A stretch of 64,000 nt of DNA from Marinobacter sp. NP-4(2019) (GCF_003994855.1 NZ_CP034142.1:806001-870000); one strand, 5' to 3'. Numbered from the stretch's first letter, positions 35,163 through 43,982 are shown. Translations and numbers: made by a program. The notes: generated by a model not told the origin, from the sequence alone.

Positions 35163-35166
35163 GGTG

Positions 35167-35880
35167 ATGGATATGTCTTGTCGTGAATGCCGGGAACTTA
35201 TGGTTCCCTACTTGTTGAATGAGTTGTCTGCGGAACAGGCTGCCTTTGTAGAGCAGCATGTGGCGGACTGTGCTCACTGTGCGACAAGGCTGACCAATGA
35301 AAAGGTGCTGCAGTCGACCTTTACTGATCGTTATGCCATTCCGGATCCGTCACCGGACTTCGAAACTCGGGTACTGGCTGCCGCGCGCTCAAGCGCTTCA
35401 GGCAAATCCGGTCATCGTGGCTGGAGTACGCCGATGGTTGGTGGTGCGATTGCGGCGGCAATGGCGCTTGGTATTGCCTTGGGTGTGGGATTGAAAACCG
35501 GTTCAGAGCAGTCGCAACCTGCAATTGCGACGAATCCGGCGGAGACTGACGACGCCCTGGTGAGCTCGTCGCCGGCGGTGAATGAACCGGTGATCCAGAC
35601 CGTGCGCCTGGCTTTCAGCTCTGGCCAACCTCTTGAAGACGTCACTTTAACACTTGAACTACCGGCCAATGTTGAACTGGCAACGTTCCCGGGGCGACAG
35701 CAACTGAGCTGGAAAGTCGATCTGGAACAAGGTGAAAACGTGTTGGCGTTGCCGCTCAGAGTGTTGTTCCCAGGCGCGGGTGATCTGGTGGCACATATTG
35801 ATGACGGCCAGCGCCAGAAAACCTTCAGGGCAGCTATTCCCGGTCAGACTAAGGCAGACAATACGGAGCCAGCATCATGA
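35167..35880 (+). CDS. Membrane anti-sigma factor with zinc-finger domain
   Basis: About 237 residues. The N-terminal zf-HC2 module has CRECRELMVPYLL and HVADCAHC, the anti-sigma zinc motif. One membrane helix follows (about 89-109, GAIAAAMALGIALGVGL), and the periplasmic part is beta-rich (VTLTLELPANVELATFPGR). It would hold the preceding sigma factor inactive at the membrane. The ATG at 35167 has GAGG upstream. The next gene starts on its stop codon (ATGA). Confidence 0.9.
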   Translation: MDMSCRECRELMVPYLLNELSAEQAAFVEQHVADCAHCATRLTNEKVLQSTFTDRYAIPDPSPDFETRVLAAARSSASGKSGHRGWSTPMVGGAIAAAMALGIALGVGLKTGSEQSQPAIATNPAETDDALVSSSPAVNEPVIQTVRLAFSSGQPLEDVTLTLELPANVELATFPGRQQLSWKVDLEQGENVLALPLRVLFPGAGDLVAHIDDGQRQKTFRAAIPGQTKADNTEPAS

Positions 35881-36332
35881 CAATGCACGACAGGCAGTGG
35901 TTAAAGCCGGCACTGATGTGCTTGGTGGCGCTACTGGCGTGGCCAGTAATGGCTCAGGCCAGGGACGACCTTGATGTGACCATGAGAATGGTCGTGGATG
36001 ACGAAGAATTGACCAACTCGGTGGTTCGGGAAATCGAACTGCCTGAGCCCATGATCCCTGAAACACCCGGTCGCCCAGAGCGTCCGGATATTGAGACCGC
36101 ACTCGAGGCCATGGAGCGAGGGCAGGAAATCGGTGAGTCGGCTTCTGAGCGTGCGAGAGAGGCAAGGGAGGTGATTGATTCGGAGCGTCCCGGCAGTGAT
36201 GACATTCTGGATTCTTTGCCCGGCGAAGATGATGTAACGGATTTGCCGGGCACGGATGATCTGCTCGACGATGCCGACGAATTGCTGGACAACACCACTG
36301 ATCAGCTTGACGGTGACAGCACCCAGTTGTAA
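35877..36332 (+). CDS. Small acidic secreted protein
   Basis: 151 residues with a signal peptide ending in MAQA (about residue 28). The mature part is strongly acidic and low in complexity. It has a proline-rich segment (PEPMIPETPGRPERPD) and repeats of DDxxDxLPGxDD type near the C-terminus (DDILDSLPGEDDVTDLPGTD). I recognise no family. The overlap with the anti-sigma gene implies that it belongs to the same operon. Calcium binding or a flexible extracellular linker role would fit, but neither is shown. Confidence 0.75.
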   Translation: MTMHDRQWLKPALMCLVALLAWPVMAQARDDLDVTMRMVVDDEELTNSVVREIELPEPMIPETPGRPERPDIETALEAMERGQEIGESASERAREAREVIDSERPGSDDILDSLPGEDDVTDLPGTDDLLDDADELLDNTTDQLDGDSTQL

Positions 36333-36504
36333 CTCCTGATCTGAGAAGATCTTATCCTGGCGGGCGCGGTACAGTGCGTACTTCGTGTGGGTGGACTTTT
36401 CTCCCGCCTCTCCTTGTTATACTCTCCTGAGTAACGCTGGCGATACTGACGTTGTAGTCACCCTGCCGGTGAACGTTTTTTCCTCAGGCTCCGGAGAGAT
36501 CTGT

Positions 36505-37833
36505 TTGCAGGCTGCAGTTCGGCTATTCACCACGTCTTGTTTGTTGCTGATAGCAACCGCCTCCCTTCCGGCGGTTGCGTCTGATGATCCCCGATCGCAG
36601 ATGGCTGCAGGCATAGAACATTTCCAGAGCGGTGAACTTGAGTCCGCCAGAAGGGCTTTTGAGGCTGCTCGGGCGGCGGGGCTGGAGAGTAACTCGCTGA
36701 TGTACAACCTGGGGGTTGTCTATTACCGGCTCGGTGAATACGAGCTTGCCACCAACGCTTTCTCTGCTTTGCTCGGTACCTCCAGCCAGGCGCTGGCAGA
36801 GTACAATCTGGGCCTGGTCGCCAAGGCTGCCGGTGACCTGGATAAGGCCGCATTCTGGTTTAATCGTGCCGCGGCTGACTCTGCTCCCGAAAAAATACGG
36901 GCCCTGGCTGCTCTTCAGCTTCAGGAAGGAAAGCAACCCTCCCCGGAACCTTCGCCGCGCCCCTGGATGGCCTATGTGTCGCTGGCCGGTGGTTATGATA
37001 ACAACATCGCGAGTGTTCCCGGGTCCGGCAGTTCAGGGCGGGAAGGTGGCTTCGGTGAGTTGTTGGCCGCGGGATCGGCGGACGTTTACCGGACCAAAGG
37101 TTCCACTGTCCGGCTGGAAGGCGCCGCTTATTCTCGTCAGTACCCCTCGGAATCCGATTTCGATACTGACTTTCTTCAGGTGGGCACCAGTTGGTTGGAG
37201 AGCCTGGGACCGGGTCGGGCAGGTGTCATGCTCGGCGTTAGCCAGTCCTGGTTTAATTCCGAAGCGCTAGAGCGTACCTATCGCGTGGATCTTTCTTACC
37301 GGCTTGAAGAGTGTCCAGTGGGTGGTTCAGGCTCGCGCTGTCGGGCGTCAGTGTCCACCGGAGTCGTCGAAGGCGGCGATGGTTTCGAGGCCTATGATGG
37401 GCAGTGGTATCAGGCTCGTCTGAAGGGGCGCAAGGACTATACCCGCTGGCGTGTCGATGCCCAGTACCGTTGGGACCTGAACGCACGGGATGATATGGAG
37501 GTTGGTGAGCAGTTTGTCAGTGTGTCGCCAGAACGCAACCTGTTTGAATTGACGGTCCGTTATAAGGTTTCGCAGCGCTGGAACGTCGGCGTGGAGGGTA
37601 GCTATCGGTACAGCCGATACAGAGATCCCCATCGTCTGTTCACCTCACAAGGCGTTCTGGAGAGCGAGCGCAGGGTCGACAAGCGTTCGCAGGGCACCCT
37701 GTTGACGGAATACGCTTTGAGTGCGCGCTGGTCTGTGCGTGGTGAGTGGATGTTCAGGGATAATCAGAGCAACCTTGCCCGCTATGATTACCGTCGCCAG
37801 ACGGCTTTGGTCGGGATCGAGGGGGTATTCTGA
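36505..37833 (+). CDS. TPR and beta-barrel outer membrane protein
   Basis: 442 residues from a TTG at 36505 that has GGAG eight bases upstream and begins directly with a signal peptide (cut near ASLPAVAS). Two or three TPR units follow (MYNLGVVYYRLGEYELATNAF, AEYNLGLVAKAAGDLDKAAF). The rest is a beta-barrel with alternating strands ending in LVGIEGVF, a typical C-terminal Phe. This TPR-plus-barrel layout recalls surface lipoprotein assembly modifiers (Slam) and exopolysaccharide exporters; I cannot choose between them. It is the last gene of the ECF operon and likely its main output. Confidence 0.82.
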   Translation: MQAAVRLFTTSCLLLIATASLPAVASDDPRSQMAAGIEHFQSGELESARRAFEAARAAGLESNSLMYNLGVVYYRLGEYELATNAFSALLGTSSQALAEYNLGLVAKAAGDLDKAAFWFNRAAADSAPEKIRALAALQLQEGKQPSPEPSPRPWMAYVSLAGGYDNNIASVPGSGSSGREGGFGELLAAGSADVYRTKGSTVRLEGAAYSRQYPSESDFDTDFLQVGTSWLESLGPGRAGVMLGVSQSWFNSEALERTYRVDLSYRLEECPVGGSGSRCRASVSTGVVEGGDGFEAYDGQWYQARLKGRKDYTRWRVDAQYRWDLNARDDMEVGEQFVSVSPERNLFELTVRYKVSQRWNVGVEGSYRYSRYRDPHRLFTSQGVLESERRVDKRSQGTLLTEYALSARWSVRGEWMFRDNQSNLARYDYRRQTALVGIEGVF

Positions 37834-37864
37834 GCTCCCGGTGGCAATTGGGCCACCAGGAGCT
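37833..37864. terminator. Hairpin between convergent barrel and lipase genes
   Basis: AGCTCC-C-GGTGGC and GCCACC-A-GGAGCT form a 12-bp stem with one mismatch, spanning the 45-base gap between two convergent genes. T-tracts are absent. Confidence 0.55.
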
Positions 37865-37878
37865 GTTAGCGGAATCAG

Positions 37879-38796
37879 TCAGAGACCGGCGTTCTTCAAC
37901 CGGTTGGCGTGTTGTTGAAATACGGCCTTCGGGTCTGTCTCGAACAGGCTGTGCAGTCCCAGTGTCTGGTTCACCTCATCCAGATGGTTCATGAAGTAGT
38001 TGTCCCGGATGACTTTGCCGAAGTGGTTGCTGCAGCGGCCCACCAGGCCATCATTGGCACTGAACCCGAACGCGAGGCTGGTGGTGCCAAGCAGAGCATC
38101 GGACAGGTCCAGGGCATTGGTCAGGACGCCCGTACCCCCCCAGGAATAGAAACGCACCCCATTGGCGGAATACGCGCCCTCACCACAAGCGGTTGAGGGA
38201 ATGCCGGCTGGTGCAAAGTTGTTGAACTCGGCACTTCCCTGGGTTGTCAGTGAATACAGGCTGGCGCTCATATCCTGGTCGTAGCCTCCGCCTGACAGCA
38301 AATCAATCAATCCACCCAGCGCGTTGCCCAGCGTTGCCGCCAGTCCCTCGCCCGGAGAACCATGAATCAGGTCTGCAACCGGAGACCCTTTGTGGGGAGA
38401 GCCCACGGAGGTGACGGAAGCCACCAGGTCCGGTCGTACTCGGGCTACGTAGCGGGCTGTCGGACCGCCGTGGCTGTGGCCAATCAGATTGACCTTGCCA
38501 TGGACTGCTGCAATCGCCTCAACCTGGGGCAGTAGCGCCTCGCCCCGGGCGATAGTGCTGTCCAGGGCCGGCACCTGGGTGGTGTAGACGTCAGCACCGT
38601 ATCGGCGCAAGTCTTCCGCCACGCCGTACCAGTAGTCAACGCCGGCTACGGAGTCGAAGCCAAACATACCGTGTACCAGAACAACGGGGTAGCGTGTATC
38701 GGTATAGTCGGATGGGGTGGAGTTCCACCACGCCAGGGTGGGAGCGGACCATGCCAGAATGCACAGCATGGTTACTGCTTTGAGCCATTGTTTCAT
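37879..38796 (-). CDS. Secreted triacylglycerol lipase (family I)
   Basis: 305 residues from the ATG at 38796. A signal peptide (1-22) is followed by the oxyanion segment PVVLVHGMFGFD. The catalytic triad is Ser108 (GHSHGG), Asp249 (ANDGLVG) and His271 (NHLDEVN). Two cysteines (C204, C255) can form the disulfide seen in Pseudomonas LipA. It hydrolyses long-chain triglycerides outside the cell. Such lipases usually need a membrane foldase (Lif) encoded next to them; none is here. A CA motif sits directly before the ribosome site, suggesting Hfq/Crc repression. Confidence 0.93.
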   Translation of the reverse strand: MKQWLKAVTMLCILAWSAPTLAWWNSTPSDYTDTRYPVVLVHGMFGFDSVAGVDYWYGVAEDLRRYGADVYTTQVPALDSTIARGEALLPQVEAIAAVHGKVNLIGHSHGGPTARYVARVRPDLVASVTSVGSPHKGSPVADLIHGSPGEGLAATLGNALGGLIDLLSGGGYDQDMSASLYSLTTQGSAEFNNFAPAGIPSTACGEGAYSANGVRFYSWGGTGVLTNALDLSDALLGTTSLAFGFSANDGLVGRCSNHFGKVIRDNYFMNHLDEVNQTLGLHSLFETDPKAVFQQHANRLKNAGL

Positions 38797-38809
38797 TGTT
38801 GTACCTACA

Positions 38810-38822
38810 TTTGTTGTTGTTT
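38810..38822 (-). promoter_or_regulatory. CA motif (possible Hfq/Crc site) before the lipase
   Basis: The minus-strand leader has AAACAACAACAAA, then TGTAGG (ribosome site) and the ATG 14 bases on. It contains two overlapping AANAANAA matches. CbrA/CbrB-type control of lipase is known in Pseudomonas, which supports function. Confidence 0.5.
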
Positions 38823-38940
38823 GATTGAGCATCTCGTATGAGATCTGCACATAATTTGATCATGTAGGTGTCAAGTCAATGTTGGGGCTGGTGTTGTGGC
38901 GGGAAAGGGCTGGATTTGTGAAGGAGGTCACGGGTGTGGC

Positions 38941-38974
38941 CCTGGATGACAAGCGGCAGGGCTTGCCATCCAGG
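38941..38974 (-). terminator. Hairpin downstream of hemL
   Basis: CCTGGATG and CATCCAGG pair, extended inside by CAAGC and GCTTG, within 45 bases of the hemL stop. No U-run follows, so it is at best a partial terminator or a 3' stabilising structure. Confidence 0.5.
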
Positions 38975-38982
38975 AGGTGGGG

Positions 38983-40263
38983 TTACAGTGTCTTCATGAC
39001 GCGTCTGGCTGCCGCGATGGTGTGTTCAATATCGTCCTGGGACAGGGCGGCGCTGGTAAACCCGGCTTCAAATGCGGACGGGGCCAGATAGACGCCTTCC
39101 TGTAGCATGCCCTGGAAAAAGGCCTTGAAGCGCTCGACATCACACGCCATGACTTCGTCAAAGCGGGTGACGGCGGGGGCGTCAGTGAAGAAGAATCCAA
39201 ACATGGCCCCCGCGCTCTGAACCGCAAGAGGAATGCCGGCTTCATCCGCTGCTTCCTTCAGGCCGTCCCGCACCGCGACGGTTTTTTCTGTGAGCCGGTC
39301 GTGGAAGCCCGGCTCGGAAATGGCATTCAGAGTAGTCAATCCCGCGCACATGGCCAGTGGGTTCCCGCTCAGGGTGCCTGCCTGGTAGACCGGTCCGAGT
39401 GGGGAAATATGTTCCATGATTTCCCGTTTGCCGCCAAAGGCGCCAACCGGCAGGCCGCCACCAATAACTTTGCCGAGGGCCGTCAGGTCCGGCTTGACAC
39501 CGTAGTAGCCCTGGGCGCCCCCGAGAGAGACACGGAAGCCGGTCATCACTTCATCAAAAATCAGTACGGTACCGTGCTCGTCGCAAACCTCCCGCAGTGC
39601 TTCCAGGAATCCTGGAACCGGAGGGATGCAGTTCATGTTACCGGCAACCGGTTCCACGATGATGGCGGCTATGTCATCGCCCATCCGGGCAAAGGTGTCC
39701 CGCACATTGTCGATGTCGTTGTAGGTCAGCGTCAGGGTGTGTTCGGCCAGGCTGGCGGGGATGCCCGGTGAATTGGGTACGCCAAGGGTCAGGGCTCCTG
39801 AGCCGGCCTTGACCAGCAGGGAATCCACGTGGCCGTGGTAGCAGCCCTCGAATTTGACGATCTTGTCCCGGCCGGTGTAACCGCGAGCAAGCCGGATGGC
39901 GCTCATGGTTGCCTCGGTGCCCGAGTTCACCATGCGGACCAGATCTATGGAGGGGACCAGTTCGCACACTTTCTTTGCCATTTCGGTTTCGATGGCGGTT
40001 GGAGCACCGTAACCGACACCAAGGTCCACCTGAGCGTGCAACGCATCCTTGATCAACTGGCTGGAGTGGCCAAGGATCATCGGTCCCCAGGAGCCGATAT
40101 AGTCGATGTAGCGGCGGTCATCCTCATCGAACAGGTAGGCACCTTCGGCATGCTTGAAAAAGATGGGCGTGCCGCCTACGCCCCTGAACGCCCGGACAGG
40201 GGAATTAACGCCGCCGGGAATATACTTCTGGGCCTCGGCAAAGAGGGTTTCGGAGTGAGTCAT
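38983..40263 (-). CDS. hemL: Glutamate-1-semialdehyde 2,1-aminomutase
   Basis: 426 residues. It has the N-terminal YIPGGVNSPVRAF segment and the pyridoxal-phosphate lysine in LTALGKVIGGGLPVGAFGG. It converts glutamate-1-semialdehyde to 5-aminolevulinate, the first committed tetrapyrrole precursor. The ATG at 40263 has AGGAG nine bases upstream; a TTG six bases earlier is less well placed. It starts two bases after thiE, at the end of a five-gene minus-strand operon that also holds hemJ. Confidence 0.97.
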   Translation of the reverse strand: MTHSETLFAEAQKYIPGGVNSPVRAFRGVGGTPIFFKHAEGAYLFDEDDRRYIDYIGSWGPMILGHSSQLIKDALHAQVDLGVGYGAPTAIETEMAKKVCELVPSIDLVRMVNSGTEATMSAIRLARGYTGRDKIVKFEGCYHGHVDSLLVKAGSGALTLGVPNSPGIPASLAEHTLTLTYNDIDNVRDTFARMGDDIAAIIVEPVAGNMNCIPPVPGFLEALREVCDEHGTVLIFDEVMTGFRVSLGGAQGYYGVKPDLTALGKVIGGGLPVGAFGGKREIMEHISPLGPVYQAGTLSGNPLAMCAGLTTLNAISEPGFHDRLTEKTVAVRDGLKEAADEAGIPLAVQSAGAMFGFFFTDAPAVTRFDEVMACDVERFKAFFQGMLQEGVYLAPSAFEAGFTSAALSQDDIEHTIAAARRVMKTL

Positions 40264-40265
40264 GT

Positions 40266-40976
40266 TCAAGGCTCCTGATTACTTGAAAGCGTATCGTGAA
40301 TGTTCTTCCGGGGCTGGAACAGCGGGTGATGAGCGGCAAACAGTCGCGCAAACTCTCGCGCTTGTCGTTCGGTATACTCTGGATTGCCGCCGAACAGATC
40401 GCCGACCACGGCCAGCATATCCGCCCCTGCCTGGATAAGAGTGCCACCGTTTCGGGTTGTAATACCGCCAATGGCGGTTAATGGCCGCTGATACTGGCGG
40501 GCTTTCGCCAGGACAGACAGTTCCGCGGGCGGTGCATCGGGTTTGGTGGTGGACCCGAAAAAGCGCCCGAAGGCGAGATAGTCCGCCCCTTCCCCGGTTG
40601 CTATTGCGGCCAATGCCAGATTGCCATGGCAAGTCGCGCCAATGATTGCGCCGTCACCCAGCCGTTGCCTGGCCTCGACAAGTGAGCTATCGCCCTGGCC
40701 CAGGTGAACGCCATTTGCGCCCACACGCTGGGCCAGTTCGGGATCGTCATTGATGATAAGGGGAACGCCCGCGTTACGGCAGGCAGCGACAAGGTTGCGG
40801 GCCTGACTCAGCCGTGTAGAAGCTGAACTGGATTTGTCACGGTACTGGACCAGCACCGCGCCCCCTCTTAGCGCTGCCTCCACCGCCGGCAGCAGTTTGT
40901 CGTCAGGCAGCAGCTTGCTGTCGGTGATAGCGTAAAGGCCTGGTGCCAGGCCTTTGGGAAAAGGTGTTGCAGTCAT
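40266..40976 (-). CDS. thiE: Thiamine-phosphate synthase
   Basis: 236 residues from the ATG at 40976. The pyrophosphate- and pyrimidine-binding segments (VLVQYRDKSS, LIINDDPELA, GANGVHLGQGD, IIGATCH) are present. It couples the pyrimidine and thiazole halves of thiamine. The frame extends upstream through thiD in another reading, which is not coding. It starts four bases after thiD and ends two bases before hemL. Confidence 0.96.
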   Translation of the reverse strand: MTATPFPKGLAPGLYAITDSKLLPDDKLLPAVEAALRGGAVLVQYRDKSSSASTRLSQARNLVAACRNAGVPLIINDDPELAQRVGANGVHLGQGDSSLVEARQRLGDGAIIGATCHGNLALAAIATGEGADYLAFGRFFGSTTKPDAPPAELSVLAKARQYQRPLTAIGGITTRNGGTLIQAGADMLAVVGDLFGGNPEYTERQAREFARLFAAHHPLFQPRKNIHDTLSSNQEP

Positions 40977-40980
40977 GAGG

Positions 40981-41769
40981 TCACCGTTCCCACGGAATGC
41001 CGCGATCCGGTACCGGTTGGCCGTGACCAACCTCCAGGGCATGGAGAATGGCGTGGTTAACAAAGTTCTGAGCCTGGGAAATCGCGGCCCGTGGTGACAG
41101 CCCCTGGGCGCGCCCGGCTGCGATGGCGGCCGCCAGTGTGCAGCCGGTGCCGTGATATTCCCCGCCGACCCGCTCGATATGCCAGTAAAGGGGCTCCGCT
41201 TCCTGTGTGTAAAGTGTATTAATGATCTGCGGCCCCTCTCCATGACCGCCGGTGGCCAGCACCGACTGACAGCCCGCTGCCATCAGCAGCTGCGCGGCCT
41301 CGGCGGGCTCATCGCTGTCGCCGAGCAGGGCCAGTTCGACCCCGTTGGGGGTGATCATTTCGGCGCGGCTGAAGAGGTGTTCCTTCATCGCCCGGATCAG
41401 GGCTTCGTCGGCCAGGTCGCCGCCGCCGGCGGCCTTGATAACCGGGTCGGTGATCACGGGAATATCCGGGTGTTTACCGAGGAATTCCACCAGAACCTCC
41501 ACCACCTCGGCATTGCCCAGGGCGCCGGTTTTAATGGCATGAATGGGGGCGTCGGCTGCGACGCAGTCCAGTTGTCTGCGAATCAATTCCGCATCCACCG
41601 CGCTGGCGTCATAGACGTTGCGCGTATCCTGGACTGTCAGGCAGCTCAGGACGGGCAGGGGATGGCAGCCCAGCGCCGTGACGGCCTGGATATCGGCTTG
41701 TATTCCGGCACCACCGGAGGGGTCAAGGCCGGACAGGATCAATACTTGGGGGCGGGTGTGACGTATTAT
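40981..41769 (-). CDS. thiD: HMP/HMP-P kinase ThiD, possible AUA start
   Basis: About 262 residues. The HMP-binding start LILSGLDPSGGAGIQAD and the GTGCTLAAAIAAG anion hole near the C-terminus are intact. It phosphorylates hydroxymethylpyrimidine for thiamine synthesis. The start is unusual: a perfect AGGAG lies seven bases before ATA codons (41769 or 41766), and no ATG, GTG or TTG follows until a TTG at 41742, which is 34 bases from the ribosome site and would delete conserved residues. An AUA start or a sequencing error from ATG are both possible. Confidence 0.88.
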   Translation of the reverse strand: MIRHTRPQVLILSGLDPSGGAGIQADIQAVTALGCHPLPVLSCLTVQDTRNVYDASAVDAELIRRQLDCVAADAPIHAIKTGALGNAEVVEVLVEFLGKHPDIPVITDPVIKAAGGGDLADEALIRAMKEHLFSRAEMITPNGVELALLGDSDEPAEAAQLLMAAGCQSVLATGGHGEGPQIINTLYTQEAEPLYWHIERVGGEYHGTGCTLAAAIAAGRAQGLSPRAAISQAQNFVNHAILHALEVGHGQPVPDRGIPWER

Positions 41770-41780
41770 GGCTCAGCTCC

Positions 41781-42203
41781 TCAGAATGGTTTGACAACGG
41801 CCAGGATCACGACAGCCACCAGTACCAGCACTGGTAACTCGTTGAGCCAGCGGTAGAACACGTGGCCACGAGTGTTCCGGTCATCCCGGAAAACTTTCAC
41901 CAGGTGGCCGCAGTAAAAATGGTAGGCAATTAAAAGCGCCACCAGTGCCAGTTTGGCATGCATCCAGCCCTGGCTGAAATAACCGGAAACATTGTAACTG
42001 ATCAGCCAGATACCAAAAATGAGGGTGGCAACCATCGACGGGGTCGTTATGCCCCGGTATAGCTTGCGCTCCATGATCTTGAAGCGTTCACGCCCGGGTT
42101 GGTCCTCGCAGGCGGCGTGATACACAAACAGTCTCGGCAGGTAAAAAATGCCGGCGAACCAGCAGACCATGGATATGATATGGAGGGCTTTAACCCAGAG
42201 CAT
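41781..42203 (-). CDS. hemJ: Protoporphyrinogen IX oxidase HemJ
   Basis: 140 residues with four membrane helices. The conserved histidine in VKALHIISMVCWFAG and the Arg/His pattern LPRLFVYH match the HemJ (UPF0093) family, the oxygen-independent protoporphyrinogen oxidase of many bacteria. This fits with hemL in the same operon. Three bases separate it from the clc gene and 11 bases from the putative thiD start. Confidence 0.93.
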   Translation of the reverse strand: MLWVKALHIISMVCWFAGIFYLPRLFVYHAACEDQPGRERFKIMERKLYRGITTPSMVATLIFGIWLISYNVSGYFSQGWMHAKLALVALLIAYHFYCGHLVKVFRDDRNTRGHVFYRWLNELPVLVLVAVVILAVVKPF

Positions 42204-42206
42204 CGT

Positions 42207-43982
42207 TTAACTCCGTCGGTATTGGTAGTAACTTTCTATGTCGGATTTCAGCACGATGCCGTACACCCGCTGGATCATCGGAGCCACGTGGCGTTGAACA
42301 TACAGGGCTTCCACGCTGGTGTCGTCAAAGACTTCCAAAGCCTCCTCGAGAGTGGCCTGGTACTGCACCGGAGCAACGTCCCGGCGGTTGGCCGGGATTT
42401 CCATCAGGTCCACGGTGTCTGTGGGCTCGGTTCCTTTTTCCGCGGCCAGTTCTTCCGCGTCTTCAAGGTAGCGGGCAAGGTCCACGGCCGGTAGCAGTGC
42501 CGTGGGACCGTTGCTGCCCTCCACCACCAGCCACTTGGGCTCTGACTTGAGTATCTTGCGGGCAGCTTCAGCCGTCAGGTGCCTTTCTGTGCGCAAAATG
42601 TTGCGGTCCATGATGGCACCCACCGAGACCCGACGCAGGGCCTGAATGACGGGGGAATTCTGGTAACTCAATCCCTGGCTTTTCAGAATGGTGAGAAACA
42701 GCGACTTTTTGCCAAAGAGTTCGCTGGTGACCAGGCTGGCGGTCGTGATGATCAGCATTCCTGGCAGCATGATGTGTGGGTTCCGGGTCAGCTCCATCAA
42801 TGCCATCAGTGCTGCCAGCGGCGCCTGAAGAACCGCGCCCATCATTGCACCCATGCCCAGCATGGCGTAGAAGCCGACGGACGATGCTATGTCCGGCGCG
42901 ATTTGTGCGCCAATCAGCCCCATGGCGCCACCCAGGGTTGCGCCCATGAAGATGGTGGGGCCGATGACTCCGCTGGGCATGCCCAGCCCGATGGTCAGCG
43001 ACGTAATGACCAGTTTGGCGATGCCGGCCCCGAGCAGCAACCAGAATGCCAGGTGGCCGTGGATGGCCAGGTCCACGGTGTCATAGCCAATGCCCATCAC
43101 TTCCGGTATCAGCAGTGCAAACGGTACCATCAGCAGTCCGCAAACCGTGACGCGGAGCAGTACCGGTCGGTGGTGGTAGCGGCCCATGGTGTCGACAAGG
43201 TGGATGAAGAGCGCGGCGGCCACTCCGATAATCACGGCGATGGCCAGAATCCAGGGAATCTCTATAAGCGAATTCATGGTCAGCGCGGGAACGCTGAATG
43301 CCGGTTCCGAACCATAGATGGCCTGGGTCACAATGGCCGCACTGACTGCAGCGAGAATGATGGGAGTAAAGCCAGCAATGGTGTACTCCATCATCACCAC
43401 TTCCATGGCGAAAATGACGCCGGAAATCGGGGTGTTGAAGGAAGCAGAGATTGCGGCTGCGCAACCGCAGGCCACTAGGGTTCGGATGCTGTTGTTGGGG
43501 AGCCTCATCCACTGTCCCATCAGGCTGGAGAATGCAGCGCCAAGATGTACGGCGGGCCCCTCCCGACCGGCGGACTGTCCGGTGACCACCGTGGTGACCC
43601 CGGTGATAAACTGGACAGCGGCGCTACGACCCGAAATATAGCCCTGGTGGTAGTTGAGGCGCTCCATGATGTGGACGATGCCGACCTTGCGGTCATGTGT
43701 GGCCAGGCGATGAAGAAACAGGCCAAGGGCCAGGGCGCCGGCCAGTGGCAGGAGCCCCCGGGTCAGGAGGTCCAGTTCCTCAAAGGATTCCGATCCGTCA
43801 CCGGGCAGGAAATATTCGAGGGGCCATTCAATGGCAAGGCGGAACACCAGGATGACACCACCGGTGATCAATCCGGAAAGCAGGCCAAGTACCGCAAGCT
43901 GCGGTAGGGCATCCACGCCGGAGAGCCTGCGACGGAAGCCCGGAATCAGGTTCTCGGTAATCTGGTGCCAGATCTTTCGCAT
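42207..43982 (-). CDS. ClC-family chloride channel with CBS domains
   Basis: 591 residues. The ClC core (about 20-430) has the gating glutamate in SAGREGPAVHLGAA. The proton-transfer position, normally Glu203 in the E. coli exchanger, reads FAMEVV, so it is Val, as in true chloride channels. No clear GSGIP motif is seen. Two CBS domains (about 450-590) end the protein. I infer a passive anion channel rather than a proton exchanger, possibly gated by nucleotides through CBS. It heads the operon with hemJ, thiD, thiE and hemL. Confidence 0.93.
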   Translation of the reverse strand: MRKIWHQITENLIPGFRRRLSGVDALPQLAVLGLLSGLITGGVILVFRLAIEWPLEYFLPGDGSESFEELDLLTRGLLPLAGALALGLFLHRLATHDRKVGIVHIMERLNYHQGYISGRSAAVQFITGVTTVVTGQSAGREGPAVHLGAAFSSLMGQWMRLPNNSIRTLVACGCAAAISASFNTPISGVIFAMEVVMMEYTIAGFTPIILAAVSAAIVTQAIYGSEPAFSVPALTMNSLIEIPWILAIAVIIGVAAALFIHLVDTMGRYHHRPVLLRVTVCGLLMVPFALLIPEVMGIGYDTVDLAIHGHLAFWLLLGAGIAKLVITSLTIGLGMPSGVIGPTIFMGATLGGAMGLIGAQIAPDIASSVGFYAMLGMGAMMGAVLQAPLAALMALMELTRNPHIMLPGMLIITTASLVTSELFGKKSLFLTILKSQGLSYQNSPVIQALRRVSVGAIMDRNILRTERHLTAEAARKILKSEPKWLVVEGSNGPTALLPAVDLARYLEDAEELAAEKGTEPTDTVDLMEIPANRRDVAPVQYQATLEEALEVFDDTSVEALYVQRHVAPMIQRVYGIVLKSDIESYYQYRRS

